64,000 nucleotides of DNA from Dermatophagoides farinae (Eukaryota > Arthropoda > Arachnida > Sarcoptiformes > Pyroglyphidae), in the NCBI RefSeq assembly GCF_024713945.1, contig NC_134678.1:6448001-6512000 (forward strand), read 5' to 3'. A model generated the notes under the pieces. It did not search any database. It had not been told where the DNA came from and was given only the letters and a program-made list of their open reading frames with translations. The position numbers and the translations under genes were made by a program. Below are positions 39,294 through 50,901 of the stretch, piece after piece (within the stretch, counting starts at the first letter, position 1; every line of letters starts with the position of its first letter).

Positions 39294-41320
39294 TTAACAA
39301 TAATTTTTATTTCCATATTTTTTTCTCAATTCAGCCAATGTCGATGTATAGATCTGATGATTATATTTGATATAGACTAAACGTTTTTGATCATCTTTTG
39401 GATGATATCGTTTGATACCGGGTGCATGGACAAGGAATGCATTGTCCAGAATCAATAGATCATAGTTCATCAAACACATTTGATACATCTGTCCAAAAAA
39501 AAAAAACAAATCACTCATTTATAGCGAGAGACAAAATTATATGGGAATAAATACCTGAGACATTTTATCACGTTTTCCTTCCCACGTTAACCTTTCATCA
39601 TAAAATGGTTCATCATTGGTGCCAATATAAAGCGGTTCCCATTGATTACGATCATGTGTACGTTTGGTTACACGAAAAATATTCATCGTATTATTCTTTG
39701 GAATATCGTTGATCCAGATATTTCGATCTGGAAAATTTTGGCATTCATCACAAACATAACGATGAAAGAATATAGAATCCTCTATTATAAAGCAAATATC
39801 AAATTGAATCAATAAGAATGAAGAAAAAATCAAAGAGTATAGTCTTACTTGATTTGAATAGTTTGGATAATTCTTGTTTCGTTTTTGGTGGTTGTTTGGT
39901 AGCTTTCACTTCGAATATGGGTAACACATAAACATGAGGAAATTTAACATTGATCACAGGTACAAGTCCTTTTTGTTCACGGTCAAGTAAATCAAAAAAT
40001 GCAGGAATAATGCCTATGTTTGGATATAGTTCAATATCTGAGGCAAGTAAATATTTGGATTTTGATGATGAACGAGCAACATTACGAAGAACGTTTATTG
40101 GATACGGAAGAGATTTGTTTGACCGAAAATCCGTATCAATTTTCAACATTTTCATTGTTTCATCCAATGATTTACTACAATCGAATTTATTAGTTTTTAG
40201 AAAACTAGTTGGACCGGACATTTTGGCACTTGGTGGAAAGGCAATATCATAGACAAAATGCCAGAATACACGTTTGGCAACACATTCATGGGCACATTGG
40301 CGTAGATAATAGATCATATTAACCGATAATCGAAAATCCTCTCCAGGCGCATATACAGCCAATGAAATGGGACCATCCCAACGTGAACATAATTGTTCGG
40401 CATGATGTAAAAATCCGGGTCCTCCTTGTGTAGACAATGTTATCGTTCGACTATAATCAATGAGTCCATTTCCAATAATATAATTTTTAAGCGCTTGATA
40501 TTTGCCTCTAGTTTCCGTTGTCCAGGAAGATGGCTCGAGATTAATATTATCAGGAACTATTAATTGTGAATAATTTTTTTTAATATGAGAATTATGGTCC
40601 ATTATTTGTTTGATAACATCTTTGTTAAGTAAATCATCTAATGATTCTTTGGGTAAATCTTTTCTATTATTATCTTTGGCTTCACTCATAATGTCATTGG
40701 CTTTATCATTTTTACCATCAGTAAATGAATCCAAATCCATATGGATAATACTATTCTGTTCATCGGGTTTGGCTCCCAACATTTCAATTTTTAATTTATC
40801 ACTTTCATCAATGATTTTTTCATCTTCTTCCACCCGTTTATAACTAGCATCAGCATTATTTTGGCCAACATCTTGAATTTGAACAGGTCGATTATTTGAA
40901 TCGAAAACTTTATCAACTGATTGATCATTCGATTTTATATTCTTATCATTCGTCATGACGATCGTATTATCTGGATTCTCTTGCCGAGATTGTTGTTGTG
41001 GTTCGACAATTTTATCCACTTTTTTATTGATTATTTTGGCATCGTTAATTTGATGGTTTTCATCTATACCATCCTAAGATTAAATTCCATTTCATTATAA
41101 AGTTAATAATAAACATTTCAAATAATATAATATTTACTTTTATCATAACTTTTGTTGGCTTATCGTTGTTTTGGCTATCATGTGGATATTCGACATATCG
41201 TCGATAGTTAGTGGACAGGAATAGTAGATAAAGACCAAGTAGAATGTTGAATATGATCAATATTTTTAATATATAATGTGAATCAAGACGAAAATTCCGT
41301 AGATAACGCCATTTGAACAT
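39294..41320 (-). CDS. B4GAT1: Beta-1,4-glucuronyltransferase 1-like (GT49 family) type II membrane enzyme
   Basis: A Golgi glycosyltransferase of the Glyco_transf_49 family; B4GAT1 primes matriglycan on alpha-dystroglycan. Exons: 41320-41138, 41073-39849, 39781-39555 and 39488-39294, in phase, 609 aa. The N-terminus has a short cytosolic basic segment and one hydrophobic anchor (ILKILIIFNILLGLYLLFL), as in type II Golgi enzymes. A long charged stem of about 150 residues follows, then the catalytic domain from about residue 190 (TLSTQGGPGFLHHAEQLCSRWDGPIS). LLASDIELYPN carries the DxE metal-binding motif of this family, and the C-terminal LLILDNAFLVHAPGIKR is typical of it. It is longer than human B4GAT1 (415 aa), mostly in the stem. 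Closeness to LARGE's second domain means the exact ortholog is less sure than the family. Confidence 0.85.
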
Positions 41321-42771
41321 TGTGTTATATATTAATAATAACAAAACTAAACTACAATGAAGAATAAAATGGAATGAAGAAAAAATTTGTCAACTTTTCA
41401 TTACATTAATAATAATGTTTTTTTAATTTTTAAATTTTGGTTTATATTTGTGCGCGCTCTCTCAAACAAAAAAAAAATATTTGACACTTTAAAAACATAC
41501 ACATCAGACATTCATCATCAACAGGTAATATCTTAGTAATTACGTATCAGCGCATCATCATTCTTTTCTCATCATTATTATTGTCATGACAGATTACAGA
41601 TGGCAAAAATTTATGATGTGACAAAGAAAATCAACAACGAGTAAACTTTGCATCAAGTATTGCCATCTTTTGATCATCACTGTAAACAATGCAAAAAATT
41701 TTTTTTTTACAAATTATAATAATTCTATAATTCATAAGTTTGTGTATGTTGATATCCTAATGTCTCTAATGGCAACATTATTCATAAGGATTCTAGTTCG
41801 AATTAATTAACATTGTAGACTTGATGTCAAAAAGTTAATGGACAAGGAAAAAGGACAACATTTTTGTAACGATCAAAGATCATCATTCGTAAAAAAAAAT
41901 CTATTCGAAACATATCGTTGATGCTGCTGAATGAAATGTTGAAATGAAACTAGTTTTACCTGTAACTACTAATCATTGTCCAATATAAGTCATTCAAATC
42001 ATGATCATGCATCGATTTGTATTCATTAAATCAATTTGTTACGGATATTTTCTTTCAAAATTATCGGTTACACTTGTCCATTTATTTTATATATATCGGT
42101 TACACTTGCCCATTTATTTTATATATGTAAGTGGACACGATTTATATTATGGCCATTCCATAATAATGATTGAAAAATGGCGATAACACTAAAACATTGA
42201 TGGATCAAAAACGACAAGTGAATAACAATGAATGACCAATGGAAATCATTTGGCAACTTTTGTTTGGTCTGAAAAAAATTTGTGTTCAAATTGAATATAT
42301 TATTATTGTTTATATATTGAGTGTGAATTGGATTTAGATTTTCTTTTTCGTTCTCTCATTGTTTCGAAATATATATAACGTTTTATTATTATTATTATGA
42401 ATATTGTATGTAGATACATCATATATGATGATGAGATTGTTGTGGATTGAACATCAGTTCATTTTTTCATTAACATTCATTTTGTTTCGGTATGTGTGTT
42501 TGGAATGTGTATTTGAAATGATCGATATATTACAACTTTTCATCATCTTAATTCACATATATTTTTTTTATTACTTTCTCTCTTTCGCTCTCAAACTATA
42601 TATCTCTCTATAATCGTAAATCACACACAGCATGATCATTATGAACTTATGAGAAAAAAAAACTTGAATCATACATTCATCGAAAAAAGTGTTTGATACG
42701 CGTTTTAGTTAGTAATATTTACATTTGATTGATTTTATTATGTTCGATTTGAATCGTTGATAAATATTAAG
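41321..42771. other. Divergent spacer with a 32-bp tandem duplication
   Basis: About 1.45 kb between the start codons of the glucuronyltransferase (minus) and the small unassigned gene (plus). It is AT-rich with short repeats. Open frames near 42001 and 42404 have no recognisable content. Confidence 0.6.
42063..42126. repeat. 32-bp direct tandem repeat, two copies
   Basis: Two adjacent 32-bp units beginning ATCGGTTACACTTG differ at one position (T/C). It is the only non-microsatellite tandem repeat in this spacer. Confidence 0.85.
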
Positions 42772-43624
42772 ATGAATATTATGAATGACAATAATAATAC
42801 GGGTAAGTGATTGACAATGTTAACATTCCTCATTTATTCTTGATTATATGAATCATAGATTTGGTCATACGCAAGAGAATTATTAATCATCGTAATAAAC
42901 AGATTGAAACACGAATTAAACGACAAATTATCATTGAAGATGGTGTTATGATATCGGATAGTGGTCCACAAGTGACAACAAAAACAATTGAAGATACACG
43001 ACAAGAACTTGAAGAATTCGATAAAGATGGTCGTCAAACTTATTTTGCATTCGATGATGATCACATTGAAAATAATGTTGATGATAAAGTTGTCATTGAT
43101 GATGATAAAGTTGTCAAAACATGCAATCAACCAACGTCAAGCAAAACGTAAATTTTTGTTGTTCAAATTGCTGTTAAAAACAAAAAATTGAATAAAATTT
43201 ATTTTACCATAGATATCTGTTTGGCTATAATGATGAAATGATGATGACGAAAACAAATAAAAAGCTAGATATTCCAAAATATTATTATGGATTAAATCCT
43301 TCAAAGGTAATTATTGTCATAAATTTGATGATGATAATAAAAACGCACAATAATTACAACCATTATAATTTTTATATATCTTTTTTTTAATCATAAAAGT
43401 AGAATTAGAAAGCTATTGATAATCCTGAAAATATTACGATTAACAAATCAAATGGAAACCATTGGAAAGATATTTTTGATTCAATGAAATCTAAAATGAT
43501 GAACGATAAATTTATTGAAAAAGATTACAAATATGCATATGAAATAAGTAATTTTAGTCGACATAATCAAATGAATGAATTAAATAAAATTAGCGGTAAA
43601 CGTTTACAATTATGGCCATTATAA
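42772..43624 (+). CDS. Uncharacterised 209-aa protein
   Basis: Four exons fit in phase: 42772-42802, 42859-43147, 43213-43306 and 43409-43624. All introns are GT-AG. The product has no signal peptide or membrane segment. Residues about 11-60 contain alternating basic and beta-prone stretches (IRKRIINHRNKQIETRIKRQ) followed by EDGVMISDSGPQVTTKTIED, which looks like a conserved short motif. The middle is acidic (FDDDHIENNVDD), and the C-terminus reads KISGKRLQLWPL. I do not recognise the family. Consistent phases across four exons and the absence of repeats argue for a real gene. It ends 77 bp from the 3' end of the first Argonaute-like gene, tail to tail, and part of its third exon is found again in the remnant at 48.44 kb. 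Confidence 0.7.
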
Positions 43625-43700
43625 ATAAACATATTTTTGATTATATTGATTATTAAAAAATCGTTCAATTTTCATTGATTATATATATTATTATTAATAT

Positions 43701-45829
43701 TCAAAATATGGAATATTCAAGATTATCATGAATTGTTGAATTTTGATGAAAATATTCAATCATTTCATCGATCGTTGATTGTTCGGATGATGGTAGATCA
43801 ACACTTTGTACGGCAAATCTAGAGCAAGCATCACGAGCAAATCGATATGCATATTCCATTGGTGCCGGTATAGTGCTACAACCAAAATAATTATAATAAT
43901 AATGACACATTGTGAAGCAAATATCCTGTAGTTGTTCCAAAGTAAAATTACAATCATCCAAAAAAATTGTATAAAGACTTGGTTTCAAATATTGTTGGTT
44001 TTGCTAGATAAAAAAAAATTAAAGAATAAGATAAAAAAGATTATCAGGATTGATTATTGAATATGAATAATAAACCTTTATTACCTCTTGTTCTGTATCG
44101 AATGTTGGTGATTTAATATTGATAATGAATTCTTTGAATAGATTATCATTTAAATTAGGATATAAAAAATTCATATTAACACTGGTTCCATTGTGGTTGC
44201 TGATTTCTTCGTTCAAACATGATGATGAACTAGTCATTGTTGATGGCATAAAATGTGATGATGTAAATTTATCCACATAAATGACTGTTAATTTAACATT
44301 ATTCAATGATTTTGATGTAAGAACTTTTTTAAAATCTCCCATTGGAAATTTTTGGAATATAATTATTGTTGTTGGAAAATAATCATTTCTTTTTTGATAT
44401 TCATCCAATAAATTAGCGAACATTGATTCATAAACACTATCGTCGAGTTTTCGAAAAATTCGTATTTCCGATATATATCGAATAAATATATCGTCAACAG
44501 TACCAACAAATGAAATGAAATTTAATTTTATTCGCTGAAAATTTTTGACAAAATCATCGATTCCTACGATCATCGTTGTATCAGGATCGAATGGAAAACG
44601 ATTCCAATGATAAGGATGTACAATATTTGGTTGGCCACCGATTTTCATACATATTTTCATTATTAAAGTGTCCATATAATGATTATTTGGATACAAATTA
44701 TCGGTGCAAAAAACTTGATTAACAATACCGTAAACTGTATTACCATAGTATTTGATTAATTCATAAATTTCAAAATTATCAAGTTTACTTCCTATAAATA
44801 AAAGTATTTTATGAATGTGTGTAAGAATTAAAAATAAATCTTAAAATAACAAAAACATCACATACCACGACAAATGCCGAAAAGTGCAAAGTCAATTGTC
44901 ATTTTTTGTTTCATATCAGAAATGATATCCCTAATATCAGTTGCATTTTTCACTTGAATAAAAGAGGAATCAGGACAACTTTTCAGATTAATGCCATAGA
45001 ATTTAGCTCGTTCATAGAATAAGAATTTAAATTGATCCATTTTCAATGCATTAAAATTCTCATCGAATATGTATAAAACCCAGTCCATTGATTTCGGTGG
45101 TATCATATAGAATGGTTTATGTTCATCATTTTCTGGCAATAATTTTGGTTTTGACAATTTATAACCAGTCGTTTTTAATGGTGTTGATGATAAACGTATG
45201 CCGTAATCGGATAAACATTCAGATATTTCTTTTGAACATTGGATTATGCATTTAAAATAGCTTTTCAAATCGATATTTGATTTTTTAATAAATAGATCAC
45301 GAACACGTGGCAAATTATATACATTGATAACGTTACCACGATAGTTGGATGCAATCACCGATCTTGTTATATTCATCAAAAGCATATTCCTCATCATCAT
45401 AATATTTAGTCGAAATCCGACACAAATCGATTGCACTGGATATTCATTTAGATTGATTCTTTCAATACAAAACAATGAAGTAATCTTTTTACGTTTTTGT
45501 GTATAACGAAATTCGATAATTTTTTTCATATCAATATCACTTGATTCAAATGATTTAAATGTAACAATTTTGTTCAAAATTAAACGATAATTATTATGTC
45601 TAAATTCAATTTGTTTATCATAAAGTTGTTGAATCATATTATTATTAGGTATATAGATGAAACCATTTTCATAGAAACAACCGTAGAACAAATTTAAAAA
45701 ATTTCTGCTGAATTCGTTGATTAATTTACTCAATTCAATGTCACTTATCTTAGGTAAGACCCAGTATTCAAATTTATGAATAGGAATATTTACAAATGAT
45801 ATTGGAAAATAATTAGTTTCCAAATCCAT
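43701..45829 (-). CDS. Divergent PAZ-less Argonaute-like protein, copy A1 (intact)
   Basis: A 657-aa protein in three exons: 45829-44866, 44791-44085 and 44003-43701, all in phase. It aligns by eye to Argonaute from end to end except for PAZ. The N domain starts NYFPISF.. IHKFEYWVLP. After a linker with VGFRLNI the sequence passes straight to the L2/MID region (ISECLSDYGIRLSSTPL), leaving about 45 residues where PAZ is expected. MID keeps the Y..K..Q..K..K guide-phosphate set (IYELIK, NQVF, MKICMKIGG). In PIWI, the first slicer Asp is present (MIVGIDDF, residue 400), the second is lost (IIIFQKFPMGDF) and the final His is Tyr (IPAPMEYAYRF). The motif FTLEQLQDICFTMCHYY matches the PIWI C-terminus. 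Catalytic slicing is not expected; guide binding is possible. Function unknown. Confidence 0.8.
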
Positions 45830-46108
45830 GATGAAATGATGCAATGATTTGAATTACATCAGAATCACGCTGAGTTTCAATATTCACACTCCAATTTCAA
45901 CAGCATGACGGATATGATGATGAAAATAGAAAAAAGTGATTGTCGATTTAAGAGGAATCTAGCGGATAAAATTGACACACGCGCACACACATACACACAA
46001 CAATGAATATAAGCACCAAAATGAAATTTAGATTTATTCAAATACGAAAAGATTTCATCACATTTATCATGATTGAATGAAAATTTTTAAATTAGAAGAG
46101 AAATATCA
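45830..46108. other. Spacer between Argonaute-like copies A1 and A2
   Basis: This 279-bp stretch holds the 5' leader of A1 and the 3' end of A2, with a short CA-rich run near 45977-46000. A related copy of part of it (about 45977-46046) recurs at 48612-48690. Confidence 0.6.
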
Positions 46109-48194
46109 CTATTCATCTACAGAATATTCTAGATTATCATGAACTCGGACCATTTGTGAAAAATTGTCGATAATTTCTTCGATAGAATCAACTTTATTAA
46201 TTTCATTACGTCCAATGCATCTTCTTGCTGCTTTTTTTGCAAATTGTTGAGCCAATTCCAACGGAAACGGCGTATCAGTGATGTAAAAATTCCCTGAATA
46301 AAGATGGCACATAGAATAGCAAAGGTTTTTGATGTGATTTTCAGACATTTTAGAATCATCAATGATAATCTTAAATTTTGTCGATTTGTATCGCTATATG
46401 AAAATGTGATTAATTTATAAATAGATTAGATATGTTTTTTTAAACTTACATTCCTTTCATTTCCAATCTCAGCGGAAATAACAAATTCTTTTTCCAGATA
46501 ATTTAAATGTTGGAAGTCAAGATTGACACTAGTACCGATTGGTACTTTTTCACCATTATTTTTAAATAAACGTATGGGGGAATTTTTATCAATCAAAAGG
46601 CTTGTTACCTTAACCTTTTTATTAATTGATTCGGCCACAGATTTCAAATCGATGTATTTTTTTCCATTAAAAATGATAATATTTTCGGGGTATTTGTCAT
46701 GTTCTTTGTGATATTCCTTCAATAAATTCTGGAATATTTCTTTATAGAGTTCTTCGTCGTTTGGCTTTACTGAAACACGTTCTATAGAGATGTTTTGACA
46801 GAAATTATTATCCATTGACGCTACAATTGAATGAGAGAAAAGGTTTCTCCCAATATTATCGAGCTTGAATTGATAACACGATGTGCCAACCATCATGGTT
46901 GATTCGGGATCGAATGAAAAAGCGTTCCAATATCTTGGGTCGATTATATTTGGCTGACCGCCTAATTTCAAACAAGATTTAATTGCAAGATTTTTGTAGA
47001 ATTCTGGCATCGTCTCATTCAAGAGAAATTTGTCGGTTAGAAAAATTTGAGTAACTACTCCATGGTAACTAGTTGCATAAGATTTGATCATTTCAAAGAT
47101 ATAATCCATTCTAGAATCTGAATAATAAGAATAAAAAATGCATAGATAATTATTAAAATTGTTTCTTATATAGATTAAAACAACATAAGAGCAGAAATTC
47201 CGATAAGAACAAACTTTATGTCTCGAATATTCAAATTTTGAAAAACCGTTTCGATTTCCGAAGCATTTTGAACGTCCACTAATTGAGTTTCGAAGCGTTT
47301 TTCAAAATTGATTCCGAATAATCTTGTTTTTTCTATGAATTTTGTTTCGAATTCTTTCATTTTTTCCGAATCGAATGGAACCAAGGATATAATGGCCATA
47401 TTAATTGTTCCAGACGGTTTAATGTAGAATGGCTTATTCGGGCAGTCAGGAATCATTTTTGGGTGACAAAGTATTGATCCATTTTTTTCGAGCGGTTTCG
47501 GGTGAATTTTAATTCCAAATGAATCTACACATTTGGCTATCTCTTTACGACATTCATTGATGAATTCATATTCCGCCTCCGGACCACAGATTATTTCTTT
47601 AGCATTTATTTTTCTAGCTTCATCGGACAATTTACAGAAATCAATGAAAATTTGAGTTTTTCCATCGTGTATTATTGTTTGTTTTGATACCATAATTAGT
47701 GATTCAGGCATTTCAGTGATTGATATTCGAAATCCAGCAATAATTGAAATTCCATCTTCTGGAAATGGATATTCCTTTTGGATGAAAATATCTGTGTTGG
47801 TAATTTTTTTGTTCTTCAATATAAGAAAATGAAAAAATTTTTCCAAATTCAATCCGGCCTCATTTAATGAATAGAATTGACCAGAATTTTTTAAGCTTAT
47901 TACATAACGATTATTGAAATTGACAACATTAGTTCTTCGAATTTGATTCGGGAAAATTGATCTACGTGAATAGATAAAACCATCTTCGTAATAGCATCCA
48001 AAAAAAATTGGAGAATTCTGCTCCATGTATTGCGTAACAATTTTAAAGAAGACTCTTTCACGATTAATACGAGGTGTGATCTGAACATCATATTTGTAGA
48101 TTACGATTGGTGAAAAATGCAATGGAAAATAATTTAAGTTCACAGTTAATGTTGATTCAATGCCATTATTATCATCATCATCTGATTTATTCAT
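46109..48194 (-). CDS. Divergent PAZ-less Argonaute-like protein, copy A2 (first splice donor mutated)
   Basis: Same three-exon layout as A1 and A3: 48194-47189, 47117-46450 and 46393-46109, 652 aa if spliced. The domain pattern is the same: N domain (LTVNLNYFPLHFSP), no PAZ, MID with EMIK, TQIF and IKSCLKLGG, and a PIWI remnant. The first slicer Asp is Ser (MMVGTSCYQ, residue 415), the second Asp is absent (IIIFNGKKYIDL) and the last His is Gln (LELAQQFAKK). The expected first donor GTATGT reads TTATGT here (base 47188), while A3 keeps GTATGT. Without splicing the first exon ends at TAA (47177-47175), leaving only N and part of MID. An in-frame ATG at 48266 would add a hydrophobic 24-residue leader. 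Decayed gene or altered splicing cannot be told apart from the sequence. Confidence 0.7.
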
Positions 48195-48439
48195 TTTGTT
48201 CAACGTGTTATAAACGACGACGATGATGATTGTGATGATACAATAGCAAAGTAACCAAAATTGCATTGATTTTTCTACCCCATCAGGACATTATATATCA
48301 ATTTAAAAAACACCTCATTTTTTTCTCATAAATCAAGTAATAATCTTTATTGCTAATGTTATATTGATATTGTTATGTTATATTGTATCGTTAGATGTGG
48401 TTGGCGTGCATGTGTGAGAGAGAGAAATTTAATTCTTGT
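48195..48439. other. 5' leader and promoter of copy A2
   Basis: This stretch aligns with the leader of copy A3, which lies beyond the foldback element at about 55045-55200. Shared pieces include the ATG context ATTGCATTG, the CCCATCAGGA block and a run around TAATCTTTATTG. The duplication unit therefore carries the promoter as well as the gene. Confidence 0.6.
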
Positions 48440-48690
48440 AATAAAAAGCTAAATATTCCAAAATATTATATTATATCATTATGGATTAAGATGGTATAAA
48501 ATGTGATGATTTAAATTTATCCACATGAATGATCAACACCACTCAATGATTTTAATGTAAGAACTTTTTTAAAATCTCTAATTTGAAATTTTTGGAATAT
48601 AATTATTTTAATTCACACACACACACACACAATAAATATAAGCACCTAAATGAAATTTTCGAAAAATTAAATTTAGATTTATTCAAATAC
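48440..48690. pseudogene. Collapsed remnant of an A1-type locus
   Basis: Three pieces, in the same order and orientation as the A1 locus but with the intervening DNA deleted: 48440-48490 matches 43254-43295 (exon 3 of the 209-aa gene), 48490-48610 matches about 44242-44366 (PIWI exon of A1) and 48612-48690 matches about 45977-46046 (leader of A1). The matches are interrupted by small indels, so the copy is old and inactive. Confidence 0.75.
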
Positions 48691-49059
48691 ACACAGGAAA
48701 ATGAGTCATGAAATAGTCGAAATGATTTTTGGTCGAGAAATTTCATGACTATTTTTCACATTCGAATTATTTCATGACTGATGGTCAAGAAATTTCTTGA
48801 TGAATATTTTTCGATTTCTTCTTCGGCGTGTTCTAGTAGATGTAATTTATGATAAATCATTGATTCAACATTGTCATTATCACCAGATTGTTTACTGATT
48901 TTTTTTATATTTTTTTCTCATTGATAAAAACTGCCTGGTTATATTTTTTACTTGGTTATAGATTTTTGTTAACTTGGTGGTGGAAATTTTTGATGCAAAA
49001 ACCAACACCCCAAAATTACGAAAATACGTGGTTTCCGGCCAATCGTAATCAATGATCGA
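48691..49059. other. Spacer, nothing recognised
   Basis: About 370 bp between the remnant and the transposon-like pieces. It contains short imperfect repeats of a phrase like ATTTCATGACT but no coding sequence I can name. Confidence 0.5.
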
Positions 49060-49620
49060 AACCAGGACATCTTCGAATCTGAAAAAAGCTTCAAGCTTCT
49101 AGAAATAGTATGCAAAAAAAATAAGAATCCAAATACAAATTAAAACAACACAAACCTGTGAAGCAGAACCTTTTAATGAAAAAGCCTCGCCTGCTTTCCA
49201 CTCCAAACTACCATAATGAAAAGGAAAAGCTGTGAAACATGCTTTGATTTTTTGTGATGTTATTTTGTAAGACTTTGAAATCAAATGCAGGCATATACCC
49301 AATTCTTTTGGGAAAACGCCCTCGGCGAGACAATGAACTGCGTCATTAGGAACGTCGTCAATTCCATCGTGTGATATTATATATCCAATGAAAATATCAT
49401 ATTCTGAACCACACCAACTGTTGATTCATTTTCCGATGAAACGTCATCCAATAGCGGTTTGCAAAGGTCGATATTTTGATATGACCTGTTGCTTTTCGCT
49501 TGAACTACTGCTTCCGGGTCAAAGCCTCTCAGTCCACACCCACGACGATATGTGTCACGTGGACGGAACGTGCCTTTAAACCCCAGAGCTTCATATTGAG
49601 CAGCATTATCTCCCGGAAGT
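49060..49620 (-). mobile_element. Decayed transposon-like protein fragment
   Basis: Minus-strand reading gives broken but protein-like text. One block contains VPNDAVHCLAEGVFPKELG followed by FTAFPFHYGSLEW and LKGSASQ. This resembles the D-x-x-H-x-L-x-E-G region of uncharacterised transposon-associated proteins common in arthropod genomes. An upstream block reads LCTLPGDNAAQYEALGFKG. Stops and frame changes separate the blocks, so it is inactive. Base composition is more GC-rich than the flanks. The family assignment is from memory of a motif and is weak. Confidence 0.45.
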
Positions 49621-49630
49621 GTGCATAATT

Positions 49631-50145
49631 CTACTTCAATTTGGATTTTTTTCCCTTTTGTTCCAACCAGATTCCATCATTTTTCAGTTTTATCAGATCA
49701 TTATTCACCACGCTGAACAATGAATGGAATGGGAGTTTTAACAGCATCTTCAGATTATTAGGATTTTTGCAGCGGCAAAAAGCCACATAAATCATTCTAT
49801 GTTGCAATACTGGTGTAGGAAGGTACACACTTATTTTATCGAAAGATTGCCCTTAAAACATTAATTAATTGTCAGAGCAAAAGCCAATACAACAGGAAAT
49901 CGTCCACGCACCAATTTAAATGGTAGCTTAGGATCTCGATCGTTTTGCTGCAAAATGAATCATAGCCTCCTTGTCAATATTCGAGCTTTAATGCTGCGTC
50001 TATTTACAAATAAACGCGTGCCATTGAGCAAACCACTTTGTGGTTCAATATTGCGACTGAACATGATAATCGATCCAATGTTTAATCCAAGTTTGTGTCT
50101 ATAGATCCTATAGGATAACCTTGTGGGTTCATCGCATGAAGACAC
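49631..50145 (-). mobile_element. Helitron-type (Pif1-like) helicase remnant
   Basis: Two blocks in the correct order on the minus strand. The first (50145-49960) contains LGLNIGSIIMFSRN and SGLLNGTRLFV, matching the Helitron/Pif1 region that normally reads like G-x-x-V-M-L-L-R-N and G-L-C-N-G-T-R-L. The second (49828-49631) contains YLPTPVLQHRMIYVAFCRC, matching the C-terminal helicase motif that normally reads L-P-x-P-V-F-x-H-G-Q-L-Y-V-A-x-S-R. The helicase Walker A, Rep domain and Helitron ends were not found, so only the 3' end of an old copy remains. Confidence 0.65.
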
Positions 50146-50901
50146 TCAACATTGAATCTTGAAAGCTCTTTTCTTTAATTTAAATGAAAAAAGTTATCAG
50201 GTATTTTAGGTATAATCAGGTTAAATAACCGAAATAACTTACCAAACGATGAGTAGATCATAGATCATGGAAACAAAAACACAGAAAAAATCATTTCAAT
50301 AAATGCAGTGTTCAAGCAAGATTTCATCATTAAATGCACACTCACACAGGCACACAAAATGAAAATCACGTGTGTCACATGTATTATCACAATAATCAAT
50401 TCGAAAAATTCGAATTCGAACTCTTTCTATGTTCTATTGAATGACTGCACCATCTATTGGATGCAAAAGCTGCAGCAACGTGTGCTGAGCTAGAACAATG
50501 AAAAAAAGCTTTGTCAAAGCTACATACCACAGAATGCGTTTCTTTATAAGCGGCTTCTACTTTTGACCTGGACAAACTGTTCAGAGGCATTCAAAAGTTT
50601 TCCCCACTGTTTTACCAAGAATCACAACAGGTTAATCTTAAAAGTAAGAAAAAATTGAACTTTATTGGCCAAAAAATTTTAAATTTTTTTACTATTAGAT
50701 ACAAAAATACAAACATTAAAAAAATCGTCGTCTCAAATCATGTACACTAATAAAAAATTATTCAAGGATAATTTTTTAGAATCAAAAGCCGTAGGTGTCG
50801 AGCATGTGATGAAAGATGATGTAATCGTATCCGGAAAACTATTTTTTTTGTATCGAAAAATTTAAATTATCCAAAAAAAACGACACGACAAATAAAGGCA
50901 A
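50146..50901. other. Transposon-flank DNA, nothing recognised
   Basis: About 750 bp between the helicase remnant and the next open frame. It has a local base composition less AT-rich than the rest near 50400-50600, but no recognisable coding sequence, terminal repeat or RNA gene. Confidence 0.45.
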
